Shown here: positions 1-11,700 of the stretch, piece by piece
How positions within the stretch are numbered: the first letter of the stretch is position 1
Layout: each line of letters opens with the position of its first letter
DNA from: Hyposmocoma kahamanoa
Lineage: Eukaryota > Arthropoda > Insecta > Lepidoptera > Cosmopterigidae
Assembly: GCF_003589595.1 (NCBI RefSeq)
Contig: NW_020654422.1
Location: 10,194,226-10,258,225 of the forward strand
Length of the DNA: 64,000 nucleotides
Direction: 5' to 3'
Program-made: the position numbers and the translations under genes
The notes under the pieces: model-generated
Told to the model about the DNA's origin: nothing
What the model saw: the letters and a program-made list of their open reading frames with translations, nothing else
The model's database searches: none

Positions 1-613
1 GACACTGCGTCTGTGTTACAAAAGATGTTATCAATACAAGTAGAAGATGAGGCAGTAATGCGAGTTGGTTCTAAAAAAAGATTAACCAAGTTAAAACTTT
101 GAAATAAATTAATGAGTCTTACAGAAGTAGAACAGTTTTCCAACAGGTTTACATTGAAATCTCCACATATTACTACGTTTTTTTTGGTTGGAAAAATCCG
201 CTTTAAACTGTCTTCCATAATTAATTCAAACTCGTTAAAATTAGCAGATGGGGGCCTGTATACACATAAGACGACAAACTGATCCAATTCCACACATGAA
301 ATCTCAATAGTTCGTTCAGTAGAAAGATTTGTGATATCCTTACGCTCTTTAAATTTTAAGTTACGCTTAGTAATAAACATGGATCCGCCTCTACTTAAGC
401 TCTTTCTTATGAACGAACTGACTATTACATAATTTTCTATATTGTTAATGGCTTCGTAATCTTTCAGCCAGTGTTCTGTAACACAAAACACGTCAACGGA
501 AATATCGTTCAAAAAAAGACTTATTTCTAATGTTTTGCCAGAAAAGCCTTGAATATTTTGATGTACTACATGGAAACGATTAGACTTTTCTGTTGTCGTG
601 TTTTTCAGTTTAA
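1..613 (-). mobile_element. Non-LTR retrotransposon endonuclease fragment (runs off left edge)
   Basis: An open frame on the minus strand runs from about 613 to the window edge and encodes the N-terminal apurinic-type endonuclease domain of a non-LTR retrotransposon. It begins with VVHQNIQG, has CVTEHWL, then RGGS, CVYRPPS and the hallmark ICGDFNVNL, ending near CIDNIF. Those are the successive conserved blocks of endonuclease/exonuclease/phosphatase domains in Jockey/CR1-type elements. The reverse transcriptase part would lie left of the window. Stops lie immediately upstream of about 613, so this end looks truncated. It abuts the C terminus of the transposase gene to its right and may have cut that gene short. 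Whether it belongs to the same family as the CR1-like element near 42200 cannot be judged, because that copy lacks this domain. Confidence 0.85.
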
Positions 614-2162
614 ATTATGGTTAGTAAAAAGTATACTGTTGCTACTTAAAGTAGGAGCATTGTCGTGGGACTGTGTTATATCTTCTATAACAGCGTCCTT
701 AATATTAAAAGATAGCAAACTAGCTATATGTCTTAGATACCCTACATTGACAGAGACAATTTTATGTTTTGCAATTCCCCATATCAATTCAATAGGATTG
801 AGGTCACAATGATATGGTGGCAGCTTTACCACAGTGTGACCATGATCCCCCGATATTTGGTCAATTTCATAAAGGGCCTCTGGTTTGTGGCGTTTTACAA
901 GCATTAACAATTCAGGTTTACGCATCATTTCATCAAATTGTATATTGATTTGTAGCAACCACAGCTTTACATCAGCAACTTTTGTTGCATTGGTTGGGGA
1001 CTTATTGATGACTACCGAATGGTAAGGAGCATTGTCCATAACAATAATGGAAGGCTCTGTCAAATTGGGAATTAATTTCTCGGTAACCCACTTAGTGAAA
1101 TTTGCTCTATTCATTTCAGAATGGTAATCTTCATTCTTGTTTGTGCCACTGAAAATTAATAGTGCATTTGGAACAAACCCCTTTTCCCTCCCAGCATGCA
1201 CAATAATATATCTTTTGCCTTTAGATATATTGTGTCGCACTCCACTAACTTCAATTGATTGCCAACATTTTTTAAGCTTGTAAGATGAGTGTACGTAGCT
1301 TTCATCCAAAAAAATAATATGGTTTAGGAGTTCTTGAAGCAAATTTCTATTATGCATTATAATTTTTAAATATTGTTACCTCTTTGCTACTATATTAGGC
1401 TTCTCCATTAGTGCCGATCTGTCTGTTTTACATTTTTTGTAAGAGAAACCCAGAGAATGTAATATCTTTCTTAGATGTTCACGGCTTCCATTAAATCCCA
1501 AATCTTCTTTAACTACAGGTAATAAATTTCGTAGTGTAGGCACCTGAGAAAAAAAAAGTTTTTATTTATTACATAATACTGTTTTTTTATTGAAGAAAGT
1601 GGCATTAATATAAAATATAATACATGCCTGTTTTTTCACCGTGTAGAAGAAATGAACCTTTTGTCTAATTGCGCAGAGGTCAAAATCATCGAGATCTTTC
1701 TTTGGTCGAACTTTCCTATGTTTACCAGGTGTAGAAAACACGCCATTATTTTTTTCACCTTCTTCAACAATTTTTCTTATGGTATTGACAGATTTACCTA
1801 AAATAAATACCAAACATACACAAATATACCAAAACTCCAATTTATTTGAATTTTAAGTCTTGAAAGAATCAAAAATATTAAGTCAACTTATAAATGATAC
1901 GTAAACATAACCTTAGTTACTATTTTGTCAACAAAACACAAAAACTCGTTAATTGTATATTATAAGTAGTGCAAAGTGCATAATTCGACATGTAGAACGT
2001 AATAATAATTGAATAATTTGCATAAATACCTGTCATATCGGCTGTTCTCTGATAAACATTGTTAATTTCAGACAAAATTTGTCCCGCTTGAGATTCAGCC
2101 AAACATCGTAAAAAAACTTGGTATATCACTGTTCTACCACTACTACGAATCGTTTTGTTCAT
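605..2162 (-). CDS. Intron-containing IS630/Tc1/mariner-type DDE transposase, long D-E spacing
   Basis: Four exons on the minus strand join in frame: 2162-2030, 1797-1628, 1543-1380, 1346-605, giving 402 residues. The first two exons carry a helix-turn-helix-like region with a basic KHRKVRPKK stretch. The last exon carries the DDE catalytic core: FLDESYVHSS (first Asp), IVMDNAPYHS (second Asp) and CDLNPIELIW (Glu). About 81 residues separate the second Asp and the Glu, far more than the 34 of Tc1, resembling the DD82E (Sailor) group as I recall it. The intron after 1628 begins with GC rather than GT, and the last intron (1347-1379) is only 33 nt; without it the frame would hit a stop. The C-terminal residues after EDITQSH look unlike the family and may come from the neighbouring retrotransposon. 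It could be an autonomous element, a domesticated gene or a decaying copy. No terminal inverted repeats were recognised. Confidence 0.75.
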
Positions 2163-2344
2163 TTTAAATAACAAAACAAGCAACAACCGTACGAGAATTT
2201 ACAGAGCTTCGTATAAAATTACTCAGCGCATACAGCAATAACACAAAAGCTACTGATTATTTGACACCACTGACATTTTTAATAGTGTTGCCACAAATAT
2301 CTTTTTTTAGTTCCAGTTTTCACCGCGTCATACTCTTTTTTGCC

Positions 2345-2450
2345 AAGCTGTAAGTATGATTTCTAGTGCTTGAAATCACACTCAAGTCTTGACTTGAGCA
2401 TTGTGTGGAGTTTTGGAGTACGACTCAAGTACTGTCGTTCTTGACGAAAT
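2345..2450. repeat. Degenerate fragment of the palindromic CAAGTC/GACTTG MITE
   Basis: The stretch contains AGTATGATTTCTAGTGCTTG and paired CTCAAGTC and GACTTGAGCATTG segments. These resemble the interior and arms of the well-preserved inverted-repeat element at 41226-41531. Boundaries are unclear. The rest of the gap from 2163 to 2780, between the transposase gene and SDHAF2, shows no gene; it is AT-rich with ATCGA/ATTCGA-rich low-complexity runs around 2480-2600. Confidence 0.45.
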
Positions 2451-2780
2451 CATTATTGAGACAAGACTTGCCCAAACTATGAATACGATTCGAATTGCTT
2501 TCAATTTCAATTGATTCGCTTGAAAATCGCATTGAAATTAATCGATACAAAAAAATCGTAATCTTCTCGATGTCGAATCGTAATCTTGTCGAATCGAATC
2601 GTAATGTGAATCTTCCCTTATTGTCACTGACTCCACAGATTAAAAAGATATAGTCTCACTGTCAGTGTCAGTCGAGTCCACCAAAATATATTGTTTTTTT
2701 ACTTTCTTGAAAAGTCTATTTATGTCTTGTATTAGTAGTTTGTGATTTATGTGCAATACTTTAAACTAGAGAATCATAAA

Positions 2781-5700
2781 ATGCTTCGTCTACGGCCTGT
2801 GAGTAAAATAACAGTCCGAAGTTTAATATCATGTTTAAGTCCGAAATTTAAAACCAACGTATGTTGTTTTCCAGTTGCTACGGCTGGTAGGCAGAAAGTC
2901 GGATGTTAGAACATTTTGCAGCACCATAGACACTACTAACACTGATATTCCTCGGCCGCCTGTGTACGATATTCATAAACCTCAGACACTTGAGGACCGG
3001 AAATCCAGGTAGGTACTTTTTATACTATATATCCTGTTTAAGAGAGCAACGGGAAATATGTTAAATCCAGTGCATAAGTTACAGACCTGAAAAACCTAGC
3101 TAGTAATTTATCGCTGCAGGAAAAAATTCTTGTACATATTAACAACACATTAGGGAGAGGAATCAACTTTTAAATTCAGAAAAAAATTGAGATGAAAGGA
3201 ATTGTACAGAACAGATTAACTTTCTAGACTTTGTACCTATGTAAATAAAGAGGATCAGACTGAAGCGAAGGGGGCACTATGGAAACAAGACAAACGTTTG
3301 ACCCTTTTAAAAATGTTATTGTAATTTGAGTTCAATTTTCTTGTTTCAAGTAGAAAATAAACACTTTTTATTAGAATTTTTATATTTTTAAATAAAAACT
3401 TTTCCTGCTAATTTTCTCGATAATCATTGGCCGTAGATGAAAAATAATGATAAGAATAAAAAATGTTTATTTCTATCTATTCTACTTGTAATGAGCATTA
3501 AAAACAAACAATAGTAATTTTTTGAAAATTATTAAAATTTTCTGATCTGTTTCCATAGTGCCCCCTTTTGTTCAGTCCAACCAAAGAGGATCTAAAGCAG
3601 TGTTTTGAATTGAGGGAGGAGGAGGGAATACCTTAAAATTCGAGTAACATAAAGAATAATGTGGACATTCCCTTCTACAAATCCTGGAACTTCTTGAAAC
3701 TGAATATTTTTAATAGATGCATGTTATTTATTGAAATTTGAGTATTGGGCAACAAATTTTTTTTTCCTCTATAGAGGATTTGTTACAAATTATTGTCCTA
3801 AAAAAGTAATATTATAGTTATACAACTATAATAGAAATACTTTCTGTAGGTGCGACTTACTCAGCACAAGAGATCTTTTTTAACGTATATTTCACTACTG
3901 TTAGAAGTAACTGCTTTCTCTTCCACACATCATTATTGATCACAAATTATTATCAAGCTCTCCTAGAGACCCTTGCATGCCAATTTTCAGCCGGATCGAA
4001 GCGAGTTTTTCTTCGGCCGCCATTTTTAAATCGCCATCTTGAATATTTTTTAAACCCAGGCAGTTTACCAGTGTTACCCTCTATGATATTCCTTCGAGCA
4101 CCTACCTATCTATAATAGTTTCCGTGATAGGGGGCTTAGAAATTTGTATGGCGGCCATCTTATTTATTTGAATTTCGAACATTTTTTACTTCCCGCGGAA
4201 ATTGACCAGGGTGTACCTCATAAAAATGCACAAATACTCCCTCCGTATATTATAGTTTTTGCAGGCCATTGATCACTCTTTCATATTTTCCATATTCAGG
4301 TCCTCTCATATTTGATTCTTTGCTTTGGAGCCTATCCGCATACAACGGTGTAAATATTTTTTTCCCACCATATTGGGAAGTATGTGTTCTATTTCTATCA
4401 GTGAGTAAAAACTTGTAGCTTTATATATATAATAATAACTGTTTATTTTTTAAAGGAGAAATTGGGTATGTGAATCATAGAATTCAAATGTGAATATTAG
4501 TTGGCCAATATAAATGCGATAAGGCATGTCTTTTTAAGAAGGAAAAATTAAAAGATTTTTATTTATTTTATTTTATTTGACTAGTTATTGTTTTTCATAA
4601 AAATGAGTATTTAAATACTCATTTCAATGCAATTAGTGAATTACCAAGGATGTTGTACCTTTCACTGTAAAAAAAACAATTAGGGATCTGCATGCGTGTG
4701 ATTGTTTAACAGGAAAATATTTTGAATACTATCAATTTATATTTTTGAAGCCTGTTAAAACTTTGCAAAGAGCTGCCTTATTCAGAGTGTTATGTCATGC
4801 TTGACAAACATTTTACACGTTGGTTTATTAAAATTACCACTTCCACAGTCGGTTGTTATGGTGAAGTTCAATGTACCACTAACACCATCAAAGGATGTCA
4901 CAAAAAATAACTCGAAATTTTCTTTAAACAGAAGTAACAGTATCAAGATTTTTAAAATAAAGAAATGTTAATAAAAAGAACATAACAAGAACCAGCAAAG
5001 ACAAAAACGCGGCATTTAAGAAACAAAAATAAATTAAAAAATTGATACTTTAGTTGGTGTTGTAGTCTTATAGTACCTATATGAAACCAACAAAACTATC
5101 AAATGAAATTAAAAAAATTTAATATATAATAAAAATATTATATACAAAAATTAAAAAAAATCAACGATTGCAATGCGATTATACCGTAATTCTTTCAAAC
5201 AGTAGCCATATGAAACTAAATCATCACAAATCTGCCTAGATGATTAAATTTTATCTATAAACAGATAACTAACAACTAGGCACATTGTGTAATTTGTTAT
5301 TCATCAATCTGTGTATAACTTTTTTTATGAGAAAATATTAGAGATATTGCATCACTTCAATCAGTTTGCATGTTAATACAATACAAGCTTGTCCTGCGCA
5401 TTTGTGTTTTTTGTACATTTTAATATTATTTTATGACATTTTTGTTATCTTTTAACCTATCATAGAAAAACACATTATTATACATATATTGTTTGTGATT
5501 AACAAGGATATTAGGGCCTCTCTTCTCAATATGTAACACTGTCCAGAATCCAATTTAGTAAATCATAAATACATCAAGCAAATATTATTTTTATTTGTAC
5601 AATCTGCCGTAACCCTACTGTTATGGGTGTGGCCATTGACTTACAAATAAATGGACGACGGGTCTAATACAAAAACCACGAAAAAAATGTCCCAAGTCAA

Positions 5701-7867
5701 CCTATTCGAAATTTAAATTGTAATGTCATCGCAGTATCGCGCTGTCAGTCGAACAAATGAAGACTAAAGCGGAGTTTGGCGCTCTGTATACGATTTTAGC
5801 GCCTTACAAGTGCGGACACTTTTTAGCGCGGACCCGACGTCCATATAATTGTAAGTCAATGGGTGTGGCAATTAGATTATCAGTCGCCTCATTATTGATT
5901 AAGTGGATCTGCCCACAAGGTAACTATGCGTACTGCTGATTCCAGATAATGCCAAGTTAAACGTTATCAGTTGTTTGTGTGCTTTATCAGAGATTTTCTT
6001 TGGCGTCATGGTTTTTCAAGAAAGTGTAACGTTTTACTATTTTCACCATTGACCTACCAACAAATGGATGTCGGGTCTAATACAAAAACCATGAAAAAAA
6101 TGTCCGAAGTTAACCTATACAAACGTAGTGCATGTAACGAAATATAAAAAACACTAAAACATTTAATTTAAATTGTAACGTCATTGTAGTACGGCCTAAT
6201 TTTGCTTGCAACAATTTAAGGACCCCAAAAACACCAAATTCAGCTTCTACTGAAAATTTAACAAAATGCACCATATTTAGATTCGACTGAAAATTACTTG
6301 AACACAAGAGTAATGGAGTAGCCTTTATCGTAAATAGTAATTAATTTTTATATATATTACTATGTCGAATTTTGTGCAAATTCACTTAAAGAAATAATAA
6401 AGAGTTGGGCAGATACAAACACACAAATATTACTATAAATGTGAAAATAACCGTGTACTATAAGAAATGTACTGATATTCCAACTAAACGTAAACCGTAA
6501 TTCCGAAAACCGATTTAGTTTAGTTTTGTAATTTTCCTAAAAAAATACATATGACATTTTATTTCGTTAGCTCGAATTAAACGTCATTAATAAAAAATAT
6601 TTTTTTAAATAAGATTATAATCAAAGCGACTATATAGTTTCTTTGTTCTAAATATTTCAATAGCTTGTGGTTCGAACAATTGAAAATGACCAAAAAGTTT
6701 ATATAAGCTTCTTGAAATTGACGTAATGGGTCACTTTCCATCTTTTGCGCATGCAATGTGTAGAAAAAGGACAGTTAGCTATTTGATTATATATATTTAT
6801 TTATATATACATGTGCTTTTGTAATTTATATTTACGATTCATTTATATATAGATTAAATACGATACAACTGTACAAAACAACACTTTTAAATGAGAACTA
6901 TGATAACACAATATATTTGTTTAGTGAAAATATGATACAAAATCCTGTTTTTACACTTTACTGCAGTAATTTATACAAGTTATTATTATATGGTACTGCA
7001 TGATTGACAACCGCGCTGTCACTCGAACAAACGAAGACTGTTGCGCGATTGACGCTTTGTATGCGATTTTAACGTCCTGTTGGTGCGGACACTTTTTAGC
7101 GCGAACCCGACGTCCATTTATTGGTAGGTCAATGATTTTCACAGATTTATTTGGTCACCACTCAGTTACAAGATATAAACAAATAATTATGACGATCATT
7201 CGTATCAACATTATTTTTTGGTTGTATGCATATAATACATACAGATATGAATGATTAAATGTCAGGTGCTTGATAACAATTATTATTAATTATAAGTATG
7301 TGACTTTACCGTTCCTGTAACTGGGGTGCAAAAGTATTATGCAATAACAATTAACTGTCTGGCACATAGTCACAACAATTTCTTGGTCATAACAAGGGAA
7401 TTATTTTTTGTCTATGAATAATGGAGTAACGAAATTAATTCCATGGATGATGTCTATCTCTCTTAATTTAAATTAGTTAATTCAACTAAAATGTTTAACT
7501 ATAAATTTGATACGAATGCCACAAAACCATTTATACAGCCATTATGCCACCAGAAACTAAAAACCATAATTCGCGTTTCATTAATTCCAGGCTGCTTTAC
7601 CAATCTCGCAAGAGGGGAATGCTTGAGAATGATCTGCTCCTAAGTACGTTTGCCCACAAGTACCTTGATGGTTTCACTGAGGAGCAGACCATGCAATATG
7701 ATCGCCTCATTAACATCGTGGACAATGATTGGGATCTCTTCTATTGGATAGTTGGCAAACAACCCACTCCGGCAGAATACGACAACGAAGTAATGGATAT
7801 GCTAAAGAAACATGCGAAGAATGAAGAAAGGAAGATTCTCGAGATGCCTGAATTGAAACTTGATTAA
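2781..7867 (+). CDS. SDHAF2: Succinate dehydrogenase assembly factor 2, mitochondrial
   Basis: SDHAF2 (yeast Sdh5) acts in the mitochondrial matrix and promotes covalent FAD attachment to the SDHA flavoprotein of complex II. Three exons were spliced by hand: 2781-2798, 2875-3008 and 7591-7867, giving 142 residues. Donors GTGAGT and GTAGGT and acceptors TTTTCCAG and ATTCCAG fit, and the phases agree. The first 25 or so residues are basic with few acids ([15 protein letters not shown]), as expected of a mitochondrial presequence. The core starts with [18 protein letters not shown], the family signature containing the RGM-E-D motif, followed by DWDLFYWI and a Lys/Glu-rich C terminus. The size matches the family. 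The second intron is about 4.6 kb and hosts three short DNA transposons. An AATAAA-type polyadenylation signal lies near 7935. Identification rests on family motifs and is strong; the six-residue first exon is the least certain part. Confidence 0.92.
3257..3582. mobile_element. 326-bp MITE with about 30-bp inverted ends and 10-bp duplication
   Basis: The left end reads GACTGAAGCGAAGGGGGCAC then TATGGAAACA, and the right end carries its imperfect reverse complement (TGTTTCCATAGTGCCCCC, then TTTTGTTCAGTC). The ten bases AAAGAGGATC occur on both sides, at 3247-3256 and 3583-3592, as a target-site duplication. The interior is AT-rich and has no open frame, so the element is non-autonomous. The superfamily is unclear from a duplication of 8-10 bp. 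It lies in SDHAF2 intron 2. Confidence 0.8.
5634..5861. mobile_element. 228-bp hAT-like non-autonomous element, copy 1
   Basis: Terminal inverted repeats of about 31 bp start with CATTGACTTACAA and end with TTGTAAGTCAATG, and include GACGGGTC/GACCCGAC blocks. The 8-bp target-site duplication GGTGTGGC flanks it at 5626-5633 and 5862-5869. An 8-bp duplication is typical of hAT elements, although P elements also give 8 bp. The subterminal sequence GGACACTTTTTAGCGCG is shared with the longer copy at 6047-7134 and the fragment near 40940. It has no transposase and lies in SDHAF2 intron 2. Confidence 0.85.
6047..7134. mobile_element. 1.09-kb hAT-like non-autonomous element, copy 2
   Basis: The ends CATTGACCTACCAA and TTGGTAGGTCAATG, with the inner GTCGGGTC/GACCCGAC blocks, match copy 1. 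The 8-bp duplication ATTTTCAC is found at 6039-6046 and 7135-7142. The interior is AT-rich without a recognisable transposase, so this is a longer internal-deletion derivative of the same family or one that has captured other DNA. It lies only 177 bp from copy 1 within SDHAF2 intron 2. Confidence 0.85.
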
Positions 7868-8146
7868 TGTAGTATCTTTAAGTTTTGTAGCACTATTTAG
7901 TACAGTATTAATTTCAATTTATTTTAATTAAAATAAATTATTTGTCGAGTGTTAATGTTTCTCATAATGTGATTAAAGTTTTTGTTGATATTATAGAATG
8001 TTTGCGGTTTCTGTTAGAGTTCCTAAATCTACTGTTTAGTATGTACATATGTGAGTAGTTTTTGTATTAAAGTTATAAGAGCTATATAGTATAAAAAACT
8101 TCCATAATTAAAGTTCAATCAGTAAAAAAAGCTAATTTAATCTTTT

Positions 8147-8180
8147 AGACTTACATTGACTGAAAAGTCAATGTAAGTCT
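8147..8180. repeat. Perfect 15-bp inverted repeat with 4-nt loop
   Basis: AGACTTACATTGACT is followed by GAAA and then its exact reverse complement. The hairpin lies between SDHAF2 (stop at 7867) and BCAT (start at 8740). It may be a remnant of a foldback element or a processing signal; nothing shows a function. The remainder of this 870-bp gap holds the SDHAF2 3' end and a GC-rich stretch around 8350-8440 that probably belongs to the BCAT promoter or 5' untranslated region. Confidence 0.6.
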
Positions 8181-8739
8181 GACAAGTGTATTGATGCCAT
8201 TATTGTATCATCAGTGGCAAAAAAGTAGGTACTAAAGTGTGGAATAATTGTTAATGTAAATTAGTGTCGTCGTGCGTAAATAAACTTATTCGCCAGTGAG
8301 TATTAACATATCTGTTTATAAGTGTAAGACTTGGACGCTCATTGACCTAATACAGGCGTTTCGGTCGACCCCGCCGCGGCGTGCGCCAGGAGTTGCGCAG
8401 TCTTCACTCACCCGTTCTGCTGCGCTCCTGCGCACTATATTCCGCCAAATAAATAACACACGTAATCTATTTTGATTAAGTTTTCGCGTTATCAACCAAC
8501 GTTATAATTTGTGTTGATTACACACGTCATAGGGTCATCTTATCATTTGCTCTTGCTTTAAATGTTTGTGCTGTAGATCCAGTGGAGTCAGTTAAGTCTG
8601 AGCGAGTAACGAACGTACTAATTTGAATAGTGCCAGTAATTTATACGGTCCAATTTGGAGTAACCATATTAAAGGTGCTACTTTGTGAAAGCAACTGTTG
8701 TGTATCTGCTGTGATTGCTATATTAATCGTGATTACAAA

Positions 8740-11700
8740 ATGCCTATTCGTCGAAGCCAGGTAAGATTTTGTCGCGCGTTATGTTAAGGTGTTTTATGTG
8801 GCTCATGTAAAGGAGCAAGATGGTGACTTCTGCTCTACTCATTTGGTACTTTTTGGATACTTTAACGTATCAAATAGGTATAGATGTTTACAATTAATAG
8901 TTACGAATTATAATTAGTAATTTTACATACATAATGATTTAGCGAAAAATTATCATTATTTAGTCGAATGTCACCGCTCGTTGTATTCAAGCCGTTGAAA
9001 ATTCAAACGATCCTTTACAATCTAATATCACGACTGATCAAGTTACAATAATTATTCCTTCCTTTGCCGCGCTTCTATTTAAAAATAAATCTACGTATAG
9101 TGTTATACCACTTCTCAGCAGTGCCTTAGTACGCATATAACGCAGCAAATGGTGTTATTTAATTTAGCGTATAAATTTTCAGGTACAAGTGCTCGTGAAA
9201 TGGATATTCGAAAATCAGCATAAGCTACAAGTGCAGACCGTACGCGCATGTAGTTCGTCGCTACGGTACAAGGAATTAGAGGAAAACTCGCAGATTGCCG
9301 AACATCTGCCATCATCTTCAGCCGCGGCCTTACGGCCTGCGTCGACACTGCCCCGAGTCAACACCACACCCGAACACACATTCAAGGTAGGCTCAAAATC
9401 ACCTTATAAGAATCATCAGAAATATTTATTGAATGAACTGGTAAATAATTATGTATAAAGGAGAAGGAAAACCTCCTTAATTAATTAGAATGCGCAGTGT
9501 TTTTCAAACGTAACCTCGTTGATATCATTTCTTGAACCTTTATCTTGTTTGCATCGTTACTTGCTGTTTGTATATATCCAGTTAGCGTCATGATTAATGG
9601 AGCGCTGCGCCTATAGAACTGTCTTCATGACTTACGTCATGAGTGCAGTCCTTTAATAAGAACTATTGTTACAGCATGAAGACCTGCAAGTGCGACTTGC
9701 GGCACCATACCAGTTAAATCCGAAACCGGAGGTACAAGAACTGGGATTCGGTAAATTCTTCACAGACCATATGCTAAAAGTGACTTTCGACAAGCAGCTC
9801 GGCGGTTGGCAGAAACCAGAAATCAGTCCTTTCGAGAATCTGTCTATTCACCCCGCAGCAAAAGCTCTTCACTATGCCATACAAGTACGTTAGGATATTT
9901 ACAGCCCTTATAATTATAATGCTCTCAATGAAATGGGTTTGTTCCTACGCATGTTATTATCAAAGTTAAAATGTAAATATAGGCGTGTTATCTCTTTATT
10001 ATGTTAACAGCATTTCACTGAATGACAAATGAAGTGGATTTATTTGCTTACGATGTCCTTCATCGCCTTAATTAACATCAATAAAAAAAGAAATGTTTTC
10101 TCCTCGCTTTGTTATATTTTTTGAGATTGAATTCCGACACTTCGTTCTTCCCTTTAAATCGTACATTCCTATTACAGTTGTTCGAAGGATTAAAAGCATA
10201 TCGGGGAGTGGATGACAAGATCCGGTTATTCCGACCAGAGCTGAACATGGATCGCATGAACTTGGCAGCTGAGAGATCCGGCCTTCCGACTTTTGATGGA
10301 GACGAGCTGATCAAATGCATGTGCCGACTAATTCAGATCGACCAGGAGTGGGTGCCCCATTCAGAAACCTCTACACTTTATATACGACCTACGTTAATTG
10401 CTACCGAGGTAAGATTTGCTGTTTTATATTGCAAATATGAATAAACTTTTATTAACAAATTGTGTACAAAAGTATGTTGAAAAATATGCAAAGATAACAA
10501 GGGCACATAATTTTATGATTGTAATAACACAAAAAAGCGAATTACTAAGTCAGAATCATTTATGACTCTGAAATTCAGTGCAAAAGCGTTGTCTTTAGCA
10601 TTATATTTTATCAAACTGTTTTTACTAAATATTATAATTTAAATTCGCGAAATTGTCTAAAGCACTAAATGCGTTGCACTTACAGCTCAATGCTTTTAAA
10701 GCAGCTATTATAAAAGATTTTTTTTATACGTAACTATTAAAAATCAATGCACATAATGATTATAGATCAAAAAATTCTTATCAAAAACATATCGCTGCGC
10801 GAGACTTTACATAGAACGCAATAAAAAACCTAAATATTTGATAATCAGTAACAAATATTTTAATTATCATTACATTTTGCGATAACAAGATAAGTTTTAT
10901 TCAGACTTTATCTTTTAGCAAAATGTTTACGGCAATATTAACAAAGAATTAAATAACTAGCTGTGGTATTGCAGTGACATATATTTTCGAACTAAATTGG
11001 TAAACAGATAGATTAAGCTATCTCTAAAGCTTTTTTATTTACTTCATGACTCTTAATTATTATGAGAACATGGCATCTCAGAGGTGGGTTATAATGTCAA
11101 CGTTAAGCTCAATGCTGCGCCAAAAGCGCAGTGTAACTGCCACGAAATGAAATGGAAGCGCAGTATTGTATCGAAATAGTATATAGCATAAAGAACTTTA
11201 TGTCCATTAAGTCACCTACACACTAGATACGAGCTAAGAAACAAGTTGCGCATGTTCCGAAATATTCTCGATAATTTCCACAGTTACTGTTTCATATCCA
11301 GTTCGGACTATATACAATTGACGTTAAGTTCATTATGCTATGTCCAAAAAAATTCGCTTCCGTTCCATTCCACATTCAATTGAACCTTTTATTTCCGTTC
11401 GATTCGATTATATAACTTAGTTTTTTTTATTTTTCTTTAACATGTAGAATATTTCTCACTAAGTAACTTTTATAATTTACTTGCAGCCAAGCTTCGGAAT
11501 CATGGCGCCAGACACAGCCCTCCTGTTCGTAATCTTAAGCCCGGTTAGCTCCTATTACAAAACGGGTGCAGATGGCGCAGTCTCGATATACGCAGATCCC
11601 AACGTCGTCCGAGCCTTCCCCGGAGGCGTTGGCAACAGAAAAGTCGGATCTAATTACGGACCTACGATAAGTAAGATTATTTTAATGCTTCTGATATACT

